Shown piece by piece: positions 1 to 6,860 of a stretch of 30,196 bases of DNA (position 1 is its first letter; every line of letters begins with the position of its first letter). A program made the position numbers and the translations under genes. Source of the stretch: CAYGDT01 sp964348745. Its GTDB lineage: Bacteria > Patescibacteriota > Gracilibacteria > Peribacterales > Peribacteraceae. A model generated the notes under the pieces. It was not told the DNA's origin. It ran no database searches and worked only from the letters and a program-made list of their open reading frames with translations. The DNA lies in assembly GCA_964348745.1 (NCBI GenBank), contig CAYGDT010000005.1, forward strand, positions 1 through 30,196, given 5' to 3'.

Positions 1-13
1 ATAATATACTTAC

Positions 14-355
14 ATGATCAAATTCACTGACCCAAAGGCAAAACAGAGAGAATTGAAAAGTATGGAAGAAAAACCAAAAATCGCACTCGATACCCAATCG
101 CGTAGCCAACATCAAGAAAATAGTGAGCCCGAAGGCTCAACGGAAGCACATGATGATACGAATTTTCTCATTCATGAGTATGAACTAAAAATTCGCCAGG
201 GAATTCGACTTCTTATGCATCGTCGTCAAATACAGGAAGCGAAATCTTTCTTGGATGAATACACATTGCTGGACACGGGATCTGAAGATTTCCACAGCCG
301 TCTCGTTAAATTATTTGAAGATGTATGGGACACTGTTCACCACATACATGACTAA
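14..355 (+). CDS. Hypothetical protein, 113 aa
   Basis: I do not recognise this protein. An in-frame stop (TAA at 2-4) lies just upstream, so it begins in the window at ATG 14 or at the second methionine, ATG 62. The first 50 residues are polar and look disordered. The second half (about 51-113) is predicted helical, with alternating charged and hydrophobic residues. There is no signal peptide or membrane segment. An AT-rich stretch (2-10) resembling a -10 element sits directly before ATG 14. Its stop overlaps the start of the next gene by 8 nt, which suggests translational coupling and a two-gene unit. Composition is more AT-rich than the housekeeping genes. The ORF and its coupling look real; the function is unknown. 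Confidence 0.55.
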   Translation: MIKFTDPKAKQRELKSMEEKPKIALDTQSRSQHQENSEPEGSTEAHDDTNFLIHEYELKIRQGIRLLMHRRQIQEAKSFLDEYTLLDTGSEDFHSRLVKLFEDVWDTVHHIHD

Positions 356-530
356 TTCTGACGATTGCCGCATTGATGCAAACGGAGACGCAGTACTTCC
401 TACAAAAAGTGCTCCCAAGAAATTCGTATCGGAAGGTTGTCCTACGGCTTTACTGAGTATTGAAGATATTCGACGACTGCTTGAGGATTACGCTCCTAAT
501 AAAGATGATGAAGAAGATGCTTCGAGTTAA
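348..530 (+). CDS. Hypothetical protein, 60 aa, coupled to the upstream gene
   Basis: This small acidic protein has a C-terminus rich in Asp and Glu (ends KDDEEDASS). I do not recognise a family. The ORF is open further upstream to ATG 255, but that start would overlap most of the previous gene. ATG 348, which overlaps the preceding stop by 8 nt, fits translational coupling better. There is no Shine-Dalgarno sequence. The middle segment (LSIEDIRRLLEDY) is a likely amphipathic helix. With the upstream gene it may form a small two-protein module, which is an inference from the overlap only. Confidence 0.45.
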   Translation: MTNSDDCRIDANGDAVLPTKSAPKKFVSEGCPTALLSIEDIRRLLEDYAPNKDDEEDASS

Positions 531-553
531 GAAACCCTGAAAAACTATTCAAA

Positions 554-600
554 TGTCATCCTGAGCCAAGCATGTCATCCTGAGCTCTGTCGAAGGATGC
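554..600 (+). repeat. REP-like element with CATCCTGAGC arm
   Basis: TGTCATCCTGAGC occurs at 554-566 and again at 573-585. The second copy continues into an inverted partner, CGAAGGATG (591-599), so CATCC...GGATG can pair. This matches a palindromic intergenic repeat seen from memory in many unrelated bacteria. It lies between the 60-aa gene and the next gene and may be a dispersed repeat or an mRNA-stabilising hairpin. Confidence 0.55.
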
Positions 601-643
601 ACATGCGATTTTTATGGTGAGCCCTGAAGTTTCACGAAAAATA

Positions 644-671
644 TTGACTAAATATAAAAATTTGTTATTTT
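644..671 (+). promoter_or_regulatory. Putative sigma-70 promoter for the 680 gene
   Basis: TTGACT (644-649), a 16-bp spacer and TATTTT (666-671) lie just before ATG 680. The -10 ends 8 nt before the ATG, so the transcript would start at or next to the start codon (leaderless). This favours ATG 680 over the longer start at 614. Confidence 0.4.
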
Positions 672-679
672 GTCATAGT

Positions 680-1495
680 ATGAAACTAGATAGTAAAGCT
701 GTGCGCGAGAGAGCTACAAAACCCATAAACTTCTCTATGGGTAATTTTCTCCAAATGCATAATCAATTTCTCGCCGCACAAGTTCTGCGATTAAACAAGC
801 ACCATACTCAACACGGTTTGGGTAGAATGCTATTCGATGCGATTAATAGACATGTTGTGCATAGTCCACCGGAAACAGATCTATTATTGCCAGATGTAGA
901 TTGGAGGGATGTCCTCAATGAAAAAGAGAAAAGCAATCCGGAGTGGGGTGAGGCAATACTTACTATTGCTAAACAGGCTGCTAAAGAAATGGGCGACTGC
1001 CAAGGATTCATAGAAGATATTCAAGGAGATCATGTACACCAAATGTTGTCTGCAATTGCTCAATCTCCTGCTATTGTAGATACCAAGAAAGCACAAGCTG
1101 AACAGGCGTTTATGGTTTCACTGACTGGATCGGCAGCACACCAAATATTCCTATTGCTAGGGTATCCTCCTGTCAGTGCTATGAGTACATTGCCACGAGG
1201 CATTGATTCGAGAAAATCTATTATAAAATTAGTGAAATGTTTTATGGGTGCTCAGAAAAGCTTTCTACAAGCAAGAGGCTTGGAATCTTTCGTAGGAAAG
1301 TTAGCCTATCCTGAAATAGCATTCGGCAACCGCGTAGTGGATTTTAATGATGTTCACGAGCGTACAGCTTTTTTTGGATATGGCAGCGATGGAGAGTCTC
1401 AGCAGTCACTCCAAAAAGCGCGAAATGAAGAAGCAGATCTTCTCGAAAGGCAGATGCGCCGAAGAGAATTTTTTAGAAGATCTGGAGAAAATTAA
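680..1495 (+). CDS. Hypothetical protein, 271 aa
   Basis: No family is recognised. The frame is open from ATG 614, but ATG 680 (MKLDSKAVRERATK) is preferred because a TTGACT/TATTTT promoter sits directly before it. The protein is soluble, mostly helical and moderately charged, with no signal peptide or clear membrane segment. The C-terminus is Arg-rich (RQMRRREFFRRSGEN). A central stretch (roughly residues 135-165) is hydrophobic and Gly/Ser/Ala-containing but too polar to call a TM segment. Its end faces the end of sufB (convergent, 36-bp gap). The AT-rich codon use resembles the other unrecognised genes here (22243-22689 and the sigma gene) more than the housekeeping genes. Confidence 0.6.
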   Translation: MKLDSKAVRERATKPINFSMGNFLQMHNQFLAAQVLRLNKHHTQHGLGRMLFDAINRHVVHSPPETDLLLPDVDWRDVLNEKEKSNPEWGEAILTIAKQAAKEMGDCQGFIEDIQGDHVHQMLSAIAQSPAIVDTKKAQAEQAFMVSLTGSAAHQIFLLLGYPPVSAMSTLPRGIDSRKSIIKLVKCFMGAQKSFLQARGLESFVGKLAYPEIAFGNRVVDFNDVHERTAFFGYGSDGESQQSLQKARNEEADLLERQMRRREFFRRSGEN

Positions 1496-1531
1496 TCATT
1501 TTGCGACGAGTATGAGGTTTTACAATGGATT

Positions 1532-2989
1532 TCAGCCAACCGATCCCTCCATCTCCATTTCAATGAGTCTGTTCATCTCCACAGCATATTCGAGCGGAAG
1601 CAGGCGCACGATCGGCTCGATAAACCCGTTGACGATCATTGCTTTGGCTTCCTCTTCGGGGATTCCGCGAGACGTGAGGTAGAAGATATCCTCCTCGCTG
1701 AGTTTGCCTACCGTCGCCTCGTGCGCGACGGTCACGTCGTTGTTGCGGATCTGAATATCGGGAATCGTATCCGTGCGAGACGTTTCATCGAGCAGCAGCG
1801 CATCGCACTCCACGCTCGCGGTGCAATCGTGCGCGTGGGGAGCGATTTTCAGAAGACCTCGATAGACCGACGTGCCGCCGTCTTTGCTGATGGATTTTGA
1901 GATAACTCTACTGGACGTATGCGGAGCGCGGTGCAACACCTTCGCGCCGGTGTCCTGCCACTGCCCCTTGTTGGCAAATGCCAGAGCCATGTGGTCGCAA
2001 CGAGCACCCTCCCCTACGAGCACGCTACACGGGTAGAGCATGGTCACTCCCGAGCCCATGTTCCCTCCCACCCACTCCATCACTCCATCTTTCTCTACAA
2101 TCGCGCGCTTGGTATTGAGGTTATACGTATCGCGGCTCCAGTTTTCGACCGAACTGTAGCGTGCCTTTGCACCCTCTTTTACGTAGATCTCGACGCATCC
2201 CGCATGCAGCGCCTGCGATCCGTACTTCGGAGCACTGCAGCCCTCTATGTAATGGACTTCCCCACCGGCCTCTACGACGATGAGCGTGTGTTCGAACTGC
2301 CCCATGTTTTTGGCATTCATGCGGAAATACGCTTGCAGCGGTTCGTCCATGCAAACATTCTTCGGTATATAGAGAAACGTCCCGCCGCTCCAAACGGCGC
2401 CATGGAGCGCTGCGAATTTGTGGTCGGAGCTTGGAACGCATTTCATGAAATATTCCCGTACAAGTTCGGGGTACTCCTGCAGAGCGTTGTCCATATCCAG
2501 AAAGATGACACCAAGCTCCTCCCACTGTTTTTTGAGATTGTGGTACACCATTTCGCTCTCGTACTGCGCGCCGACGCCTGCGAGCATTCTGCGCTCCGCC
2601 TCGGGGATGCCGAGGCGATCATAGACGCGACGGATATCCTCGGGCACGTCGTCCCAGTTATCCGTCTCCTTCGCTCCGGAACGGGCATAGTAAATGATGT
2701 CATCCAAATCGAGTGTGGAGAGATCTGCACCCCATGTCGGCATCGGTTTTTCTTTGAAAATTTTAAGCGACTCGAGGCGATGCCGGAGCATCCACTCAGG
2801 CTCGGATTTATCACTGCTGATTCTGCGTACCAGCTCCTCGGACACTCCTCTGATCGCCCCCTCGGTGTACGGAGAGGGATTTGCGGTATCGAAGATGCTG
2901 CGATTCAGTCCGCCGAAGATTTGAGATTCCTCTTGAGAAGAACCGCCGGAGGCGGATGAGGACGGAGTGGAAATGGAGGGATCGGACAT
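1532..2989 (-). CDS. sufB: Fe-S cluster assembly scaffold SufB
   Basis: SufB is the scaffold subunit of the SUF system, on which nascent Fe-S clusters are built with the ATPase SufC. The 485-aa length fits the family (about 470-495). Family signatures include SGGTFLYIPKNV in the beta-helix core, the EGCSAPKYGSQALHAGCVE block, and a C-terminal block with C...DTIPDIQIRN...HEATVG...LTSRGI, which contains the family's conserved Cys, Glu and His region. The N-terminus (about residues 5-25) is Ser-rich and not conserved. The frame extends to 3055, but the family start fits MSDPSIS at 2989. There is no Shine-Dalgarno sequence. sufC lies 2.7 kb upstream on the same strand with other genes between, so the pair is not a tight operon. 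No sufD or sufS is in the window. Confidence 0.96.
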   Translation of the reverse strand: MSDPSISTPSSSASGGSSQEESQIFGGLNRSIFDTANPSPYTEGAIRGVSEELVRRISSDKSEPEWMLRHRLESLKIFKEKPMPTWGADLSTLDLDDIIYYARSGAKETDNWDDVPEDIRRVYDRLGIPEAERRMLAGVGAQYESEMVYHNLKKQWEELGVIFLDMDNALQEYPELVREYFMKCVPSSDHKFAALHGAVWSGGTFLYIPKNVCMDEPLQAYFRMNAKNMGQFEHTLIVVEAGGEVHYIEGCSAPKYGSQALHAGCVEIYVKEGAKARYSSVENWSRDTYNLNTKRAIVEKDGVMEWVGGNMGSGVTMLYPCSVLVGEGARCDHMALAFANKGQWQDTGAKVLHRAPHTSSRVISKSISKDGGTSVYRGLLKIAPHAHDCTASVECDALLLDETSRTDTIPDIQIRNNDVTVAHEATVGKLSEEDIFYLTSRGIPEEEAKAMIVNGFIEPIVRLLPLEYAVEMNRLIEMEMEGSVG

Positions 2990-3070
2990 GAAAGTGAATT
3001 TTAGAGGAGAAACCACTATTTTACACGCTATTTTTGCTATTGATTCGGAGAACAAACCATAGGAAAATTG

Positions 3071-3079
3071 TGATCTAAT
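3071..3079 (+). promoter_or_regulatory. Extended -10 element before the Cys-rich ORF
   Basis: TGATCTAAT matches an extended -10 (TGn followed by TCTAAT, 5 of 6 to consensus). It lies 17 nt before ATG 3097, giving a short leader of about 11 nt. No good -35 is seen, as expected for an extended -10 promoter. Confidence 0.35.
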
Positions 3080-3096
3080 TTTTCCCCTTTCCCCTC

Positions 3097-3207
3097 ATGG
3101 AATGCGATGTCTGTGGCGGTATGACCTGTGATGTCTGTAGCGGCGGCTGCGATTGCACGCCCTGCACCTGCCTCGAGGATGATGAAAGTGAAGACACGGA
3201 TGAATAG
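3097..3207 (+). CDS. Cys-rich microprotein, 36 aa, putative metal binder
   Basis: This ORF encodes a 36-residue protein with eight cysteines in its first 25 residues, arranged as CDVC, CDVC, CDC and CTC-like pairs, followed by a very acidic tail (EDDESEDTDE). The spacing suggests a metallothionein-like or knuckle-like metal site. I do not recognise a named family. Support for a real gene comes from the extended -10 element upstream, a strong Rho-independent terminator 13 nt after the stop, and the divergent arrangement from sufB. It could be a small zinc, copper or iron-sulfur-related protein; the role is inferred only. Antisense ORFs across the same DNA show no recognisable protein features. 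Confidence 0.55.
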   Translation: MECDVCGGMTCDVCSGGCDCTPCTCLEDDESEDTDE

Positions 3208-3219
3208 CCTCCCGCAAGA

Positions 3220-3259
3220 AAGCCCCCCCCTGTCGCTTACGGATGTGCGGGGGCTTTTT
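3220..3259 (+). terminator. Rho-independent terminator after the Cys-rich ORF
   Basis: AAGCCCCC (3220-3227) pairs with GGGGGCTT (3249-3256), and the T-run continues to 3259. It ends the short transcript of the 36-aa ORF and insulates the next gene, whose -10 starts 9 nt later. Confidence 0.75.
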
Positions 3260-3267
3260 GCTTGGTG

Positions 3268-3273
3268 TATACT
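3268..3273 (+). promoter_or_regulatory. -10 element (TATACT), likely leaderless start
   Basis: TATACT ends 8 nt before ATG 3282, so transcription would begin at or near the ATG. No matching -35 is visible because the terminator occupies that region. Confidence 0.45.
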
Positions 3274-3281
3274 CATTCACG

Positions 3282-3752
3282 ATGTTTGGTTCGCTCAACG
3301 AACGGCAGATGGAAGAAGTGTTGCAATCCCAATACTACGGGCATCTTGCATGTTCCAGTGAAGGAGAGATCTATCTGGTACCGATCACCTACGTCTACGA
3401 CGGCGGTACGATCGTCAGCTACACGCACGAAGGAAAGAAAATTGACATGCTGCGCAAAAAAGCAGTGCTCTGCGTGCAGGTGGAACGCTTCACCGGTACG
3501 CATGAATGGCAGAGTGTGATCTGCTGGGGCGATTTTGAAGAAATAAGTGATGCAGGGGAAAAGCAGGAGGCAGCGCTGCGTATCGCCGACAAATTCGCAG
3601 AAGCGAGAAAAAATGGGAAAACGCTCTACTCCCCGCTCTTTGCGGATATCAGCAGCATCGAAGGTAAAGCAGTACCACTTCCTGTCATCTATCGTATTCG
3701 CGTGCTCAAAAAAACAGGAAGATACGAGAAAGATGATGGGAAAAGGGTTTAA
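3282..3752 (+). CDS. Pyridoxamine 5'-phosphate oxidase-like flavin-binding protein
   Basis: This 156-aa protein looks like the small FMN-binding split-barrel family related to pyridoxamine 5'-phosphate oxidase. The N-terminal helix (LNERQMEEVLQSQYYGHLAC) leads into strands reading EIYLVPITYVYDGGTIVSYT. These are followed by the GKKIDMLRKKAVLCVQVE segment typical of these proteins (the KxxmlrknP-like FMN phosphate region) and WQSVICWGDFEEI. Many members reduce flavin or bind nucleotides, and the exact substrate cannot be read from sequence. ATG 3282 is chosen over the upstream frame start at 3243, which lies in the terminator. It appears to be a single-gene unit with its own -10. Confidence 0.75.
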   Translation: MFGSLNERQMEEVLQSQYYGHLACSSEGEIYLVPITYVYDGGTIVSYTHEGKKIDMLRKKAVLCVQVERFTGTHEWQSVICWGDFEEISDAGEKQEAALRIADKFAEARKNGKTLYSPLFADISSIEGKAVPLPVIYRIRVLKKTGRYEKDDGKRV

Positions 3753-3807
3753 GGAAGCGACATTAGCAAGAAACTACAAATGTAATCTTTTGGAAACAAA
3801 AAGTTTT

Positions 3808-3836
3808 TTGACAATAGTCAGTGCAGACTGTACATT
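3808..3836 (+). promoter_or_regulatory. Strong sigma-70 promoter before the 3868 gene
   Basis: TTGACA (3808-3813), a 17-bp spacer and TACATT (3831-3836) form a near-consensus promoter. It supports ATG 3868 as the true start and shows that the longer reading frame from 3547, which overlaps the previous gene, is not the gene. Confidence 0.7.
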
Positions 3837-3867
3837 CCCATACTTTTTCCAATTCACCTCTTTTTTT

Positions 3868-4503
3868 ATGGGAATGAACTCCTCACTACGCCGTTTGCTC
3901 GTCGAACCGGATGCGCTCCACCGTGAAATAATTGAAACGGATCTCGTAGAAAAAGATGATGTTGTGGAAGGCAATGCCACACCGTCGTTTTTAAATACCC
4001 TCGCAGGTGATCTGGATACCAAAGTTGTCGCCATTCACAAAAATACCAATCAACGCTTGATCATCGTGACGCAGGACAAAACGCTGCTGACACTCAAGCG
4101 CAATATCGCCAAGCTCGGCACGCGCGAATGGATCGCACCGCTCTCGACGCTCTCGACCATTCTCATCGCACTGATCACATCGAATTTTAGATACGCAATG
4201 GGTTTGGGAGCTTCGGAATGGCGCGCCATTTTCATCGTGTGCGGCTTCGTCTCTTTTGGTTGGTTGGTGAATTCAATCTACCGGTCTCTCGGTTGTAAAA
4301 CCTTTCACCAAGTCATCTGCGACATTTGTTTCGAGTTGGGAGCACGTCCAAAAATGGCGCCGGAACCCGTTCCCGTACGCACAGCAAGGAAGTCGATCTC
4401 TGCGTCTGCAACGATAGCTGCATGCAAAATTCGATTCGGAAAAAAGAGTTTTAGAAAGCCAAAGAAGAAATCATTGAACAAAGTCAGCGATGCCAGCGAC
4501 TGA
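3868..4503 (+). CDS. Hypothetical two-TM membrane protein, 211 aa
   Basis: This protein is not recognised. An N-terminal cytoplasmic-like domain (1-85) contains a beta-rich stretch (TKVVAIHKNTNQRLIIVTQD). It is followed by two hydrophobic segments at about 88-106 and 118-138, then a basic, Lys-rich tail (GKKSFRKPKKKSLNK). The tail and positive charge suggest an inner-membrane protein with both ends inside. The start is set by the TTGACA/TACATT promoter. Its 3' end overlaps the convergent SIMPL-domain gene by 20 bp, so the two transcripts would be antisense at their ends. Confidence 0.65.
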   Translation: MGMNSSLRRLLVEPDALHREIIETDLVEKDDVVEGNATPSFLNTLAGDLDTKVVAIHKNTNQRLIIVTQDKTLLTLKRNIAKLGTREWIAPLSTLSTILIALITSNFRYAMGLGASEWRAIFIVCGFVSFGWLVNSIYRSLGCKTFHQVICDICFELGARPKMAPEPVPVRTARKSISASATIAACKIRFGKKSFRKPKKKSLNKVSDASD

Positions 4504-5251
4504 TCTTGTAGGTCAGGTTTACGTTCACAAGCACCTCTTGCTCGCCTGCAGGTACCGGAGGAGCCATCGTCCCGCCGCCACCGTATCCGCCTGCACCGGA
4601 GTCCATAGCCTCGACACGCATCATGGGGCCGCCGTTGTAACTCTGGTCCTCCCAGAAGCCCTGAAGCTTGCCCATCCGTATTCCCAGATCCGACGCCAGT
4701 TTTTTCGCTTTCATTTCTGCATCTTCAATGGCTTTTGCACGAGCCTGTTCTTTCAGTTGCTCGGGATCATCGATGGTAAAACCGACGGAACCGGCTTGGT
4801 TGGCACCCGCTTTCACGGCGGCATCCAGCACGGCTGAGATCTTCTGCAGATCACGTACCTTCACCATAAGCGACTGACTGGCCTCAAACCCCTGATCAAT
4901 GCGCTTGCCTTCGTTCCAGTCGTAGCTAGGGTTGAGCGAGAGGTACTGCGTGGTGATGTCTTTCTCTTCCACGCCGGCACTCTTAATGCTCTCAATCACC
5001 TTTGTCATTCTTTCCGTCAACATTTGCATGGCGACATCGGCGGTCTTCTGTCGATCGGTCTGCACGCCGAAGTTCAGCGTTGCAATATCCGGAACGGCAT
5101 TGATCTTACCCTGCCCCTGCACGGTAATGGTAAATTGATCCATGTGCCTCGTCTCAACAAACTTGCCGGTGACATAGAGTCCGCCTGCAACCAACGCAAC
5201 TGCGATCGGCAGCCACAGTGGAGGACGGAAATAGATTGCTTTTTCTTCCAT
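4484..5251 (-). CDS. SIMPL (DUF541) domain protein, membrane-anchored
   Basis: This 255-aa protein has a single N-terminal TM anchor (about 11-29) and then a SIMPL/DUF541 domain (about 39-252). Typical features are TITVQGQGKINAVPDIATL at the domain start, the paired helix AVPDIA...TADVAMQMLTERMTKV, GVEEKDITTQYLSLNPSYDW, and the repeated KARAIEDAEMKA-type helix (AKAIEDAEMKAKKLASDLGI). A Gly-rich loop (218-227) precedes the last strand. SIMPL proteins sit in the envelope as oligomers; their biochemical role is poorly defined. The start is at MEEKAIYF. It overlaps the convergent 3868-4503 gene by 20 bp and lies between sufB and sufC on the same strand. Confidence 0.88.
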   Translation of the reverse strand: MEEKAIYFRPPLWLPIAVALVAGGLYVTGKFVETRHMDQFTITVQGQGKINAVPDIATLNFGVQTDRQKTADVAMQMLTERMTKVIESIKSAGVEEKDITTQYLSLNPSYDWNEGKRIDQGFEASQSLMVKVRDLQKISAVLDAAVKAGANQAGSVGFTIDDPEQLKEQARAKAIEDAEMKAKKLASDLGIRMGKLQGFWEDQSYNGGPMMRVEAMDSGAGGYGGGGTMAPPVPAGEQEVLVNVNLTYKISRWHR

Positions 5252-5321
5252 AGTACGATTGGGGAATAAGTAGAAGGATTCTACCACGTACTACGGAGTA
5301 ACGGCAGGAAAGTAACAGGAT

Positions 5322-5612
5322 CTATACTTGGGTATCAACAAAAGTGCATTTGATGCTTCTTGAGCGACTTTCACCAATGATAGTTGATAAGGGTGCGTAA
5401 CCCTCTAATCGAACATTGATTGTTACTAATCCATCAACGACTCGTATATGTGATGGATGTATTTCAACAACACCATCAAGAATAGCTCTAACTTCAGACG
5501 CATCATCTGTGATAAACGTAATTGTTTTACAAATTGGCTGCGGTTGAGTGGATAAATATCCTTCTTGTCTTGGATCAATGATATCTGATTGATCATCTAC
5601 TTGTGTGACCAT
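5322..5612 (-). CDS. Hypothetical protein, 96 aa
   Basis: I do not recognise this protein. The frame is open to 5678, but MVTQVDDQSD at 5612 is a more natural start. It is soluble, with an acidic N-terminal third and a C-terminal part that alternates hydrophobic and polar residues (IRVVDGLVTINVRLEGYAPL), suggesting a small beta-rich domain. There is no signal peptide or TM segment. It is more AT-rich than its sufC neighbour and sits between sufC (101 bp upstream) and the SIMPL gene. Its presence helps split the suf genes. Confidence 0.5.
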   Translation of the reverse strand: MVTQVDDQSDIIDPRQEGYLSTQPQPICKTITFITDDASEVRAILDGVVEIHPSHIRVVDGLVTINVRLEGYAPLSTIIGESRSRSIKCTFVDTQV

Positions 5613-5713
5613 AGAAATGGAGGGAATTAGAAAAAAGTATCCTCTCTGAAAACGAGAACAGCAAATACTTTCAACCACCTGACTTTTGTCCTCTGTAAAA
5701 GGAAATTCGCATG

Positions 5714-6505
5714 CTACATGTACTTCTCATACCCCCCGTCTTCCAACTCCCTTGCCAGCTGCGCCCCGCCGCTGCGCACGATCGTGCCGCCGACCATAAC
5801 GTGGACATGGTCGGGCGTGATGTAATTTAAAATCCGCGCATAGTGCGTCACGATCAACGCGGAAAATTCGCCATTCTGCATTCCTGCCCGTCCGGCAGGC
5901 GGGCGCAATTCGCCATTTCGCAAGCTGTTCACCCCCTCCGCAACAATCCTAAGCGCATCGACGTCCAGACCGGAATCGGTTTCATCGAGCAGCCCAAGAA
6001 GCGGCCGCAGAATATGCATCTGCAGGACCTCCGCTTTTTTCTTCTCGCCGCCGGAAAATCCCTGATTCACGAAACGTTCGGCGAACGCGGGGTCCATCTT
6101 GAGTGCCTGCATCTTCTCTTCCAACAGTTTTTTGAACTTGATCGGTGATGCGACGTTTTCCTTCGGGCGACGCGCTTTCATCTGCGCCTTATACGCGGCA
6201 AAGAGAAAGCTTCGCAGCGTGACACCTGCGATCTCTTTTGGATACTGGAACGCAAGGAAGAGCCCCGCAAGCGCGCGTTCGTGGGGTAGCTTGGCAAAGA
6301 GATCCTCTCCGCAAAACTCGGCAGACCCGCCGGTAACGGTGAACCCGGGGTGCCCCATGAGCGTGGAGACGAGCGTTGACTTACCCGAACCGTTGGGACC
6401 CATGATCGCGTGCACTTCGCCTTTGCCAATGATGAGATCAACACCTTTGATGATCTCTTTCTCCCCTACGGAAACGTAGAGATTATTAATGGTAAGAATT
6501 GACAA
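5714..6505 (-). CDS. sufC: Fe-S cluster assembly ATPase SufC
   Basis: SufC is the ABC-type ATPase that drives SufB (and SufD where present). Visible motifs are Walker A GPNGSGKST (36-44), Q-loop FQYP (86-89), signature FSGGEKKKAEVLQ (150-162), Walker B with LLDETDSGLDVDA (172-184) and the H-loop IVTHYARIL (218-226). The length of 263 is longer than the usual 245-255. The extra residues sit at about 198-213 (GELRPPAGRAGMQNGE), between GVNSLRN and the H-loop strand, exactly where the DNA carries a palindrome/heptamer repeat. The start appears to be TTG at 6505; no in-frame ATG fits the family start. A ferredoxin gene diverges from it. Confidence 0.95.
   Translation of the reverse strand: MSILTINNLYVSVGEKEIIKGVDLIIGKGEVHAIMGPNGSGKSTLVSTLMGHPGFTVTGGSAEFCGEDLFAKLPHERALAGLFLAFQYPKEIAGVTLRSFLFAAYKAQMKARRPKENVASPIKFKKLLEEKMQALKMDPAFAERFVNQGFSGGEKKKAEVLQMHILRPLLGLLDETDSGLDVDALRIVAEGVNSLRNGELRPPAGRAGMQNGEFSALIVTHYARILNYITPDHVHVMVGGTIVRSGGAQLARELEDGGYEKYM
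5865..5920. repeat. Heptamer-flanked palindromic insert inside sufC
   Basis: Heptamers AATTCGC and CATTCTG (5865-5878) lead into a GC-rich hairpin (CCTGCC at 5883-5888 with GGCAGG at 5894-5899), followed by AATTCGC and CATTTCG (5907-5920). The same layout occurs in tsaB and murB. It encodes the extra residues of SufC and keeps the frame. Confidence 0.7.
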
Positions 6506-6540
6506 TGAGGAAGGGGGATGGAGAATAGGACTGTACCAGT

Positions 6541-6576
6541 ATTTTCAATTTTCAATTTTCAATTTTCAATTTTTTT
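6541..6576. repeat. Heptamer tandem repeat ATTTTCA x4
   Basis: ATTTTCA repeats at 6541-6568 and runs into a T-tract that ends 2 nt before the ferredoxin start. It fills half of the sufC-ferredoxin divergent spacer. It shares the 7-bp period of the coding-region repeats in this window. Confidence 0.85.
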
Positions 6577-6578
6577 CC

Positions 6579-6857
6579 ATGCCAACCGTACGCTTCCACT
6601 GGAACGGTCAGGTGACCGAGGTCGATGCGCAGGAGGGAAAAACCCTGCTGCAGATCGCGCTGGATAACGGCGTACCCGTCGAACACGCCTGCGGCGGCAA
6701 CGGGTTCTGCACGACGTGCATGTGCCGCGTGAAAAGCGGCATAGAGCACCTGAGCCCTCGCAACGACAAAGAAGAGAATATGGGAATCACCGACGATCCA
6801 GAACGGTTAAGCTGCCAGTCTGCCGTGCACGGCGATGTGGAGATCGAAGTACTGTAA
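6579..6857 (+). CDS. fdx: [2Fe-2S] ferredoxin
   Basis: This 92-aa plant/adrenodoxin-type ferredoxin carries one [2Fe-2S] cluster for electron transfer. Ligand cysteines are C38, C44, C47 (C-x5-C-x2-C in ACGGNGFCTTCMC) and C79 (RLSCQ), the spacing of the bacterial Fdx used in Fe-S assembly. C49 is an extra Cys. The beta-grasp N-terminus (VRFHWNGQVTEVDAQEGKTL) is normal. ATG 6579 is used; the frame upstream runs through the ATTTTCA repeat and encodes only repeat-derived residues. It is divergent from sufC with 73 bp between, so a role supplying electrons to SUF assembly is likely but inferred. Confidence 0.93.
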   Translation: MPTVRFHWNGQVTEVDAQEGKTLLQIALDNGVPVEHACGGNGFCTTCMCRVKSGIEHLSPRNDKEENMGITDDPERLSCQSAVHGDVEIEVL

Positions 6858-6860
6858 GAA

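Noticed and set aside
1919..2959. 346-aa plus-strand ORF antisense to sufB
   Set aside because: It is a shadow of the conserved sufB frame, with no recognisable domain.
3547..3867. 5' extension of the 3868 gene
   Set aside because: It overlaps the PNPOx-like gene in another frame, and a TTGACA/TACATT promoter lies inside the extension.
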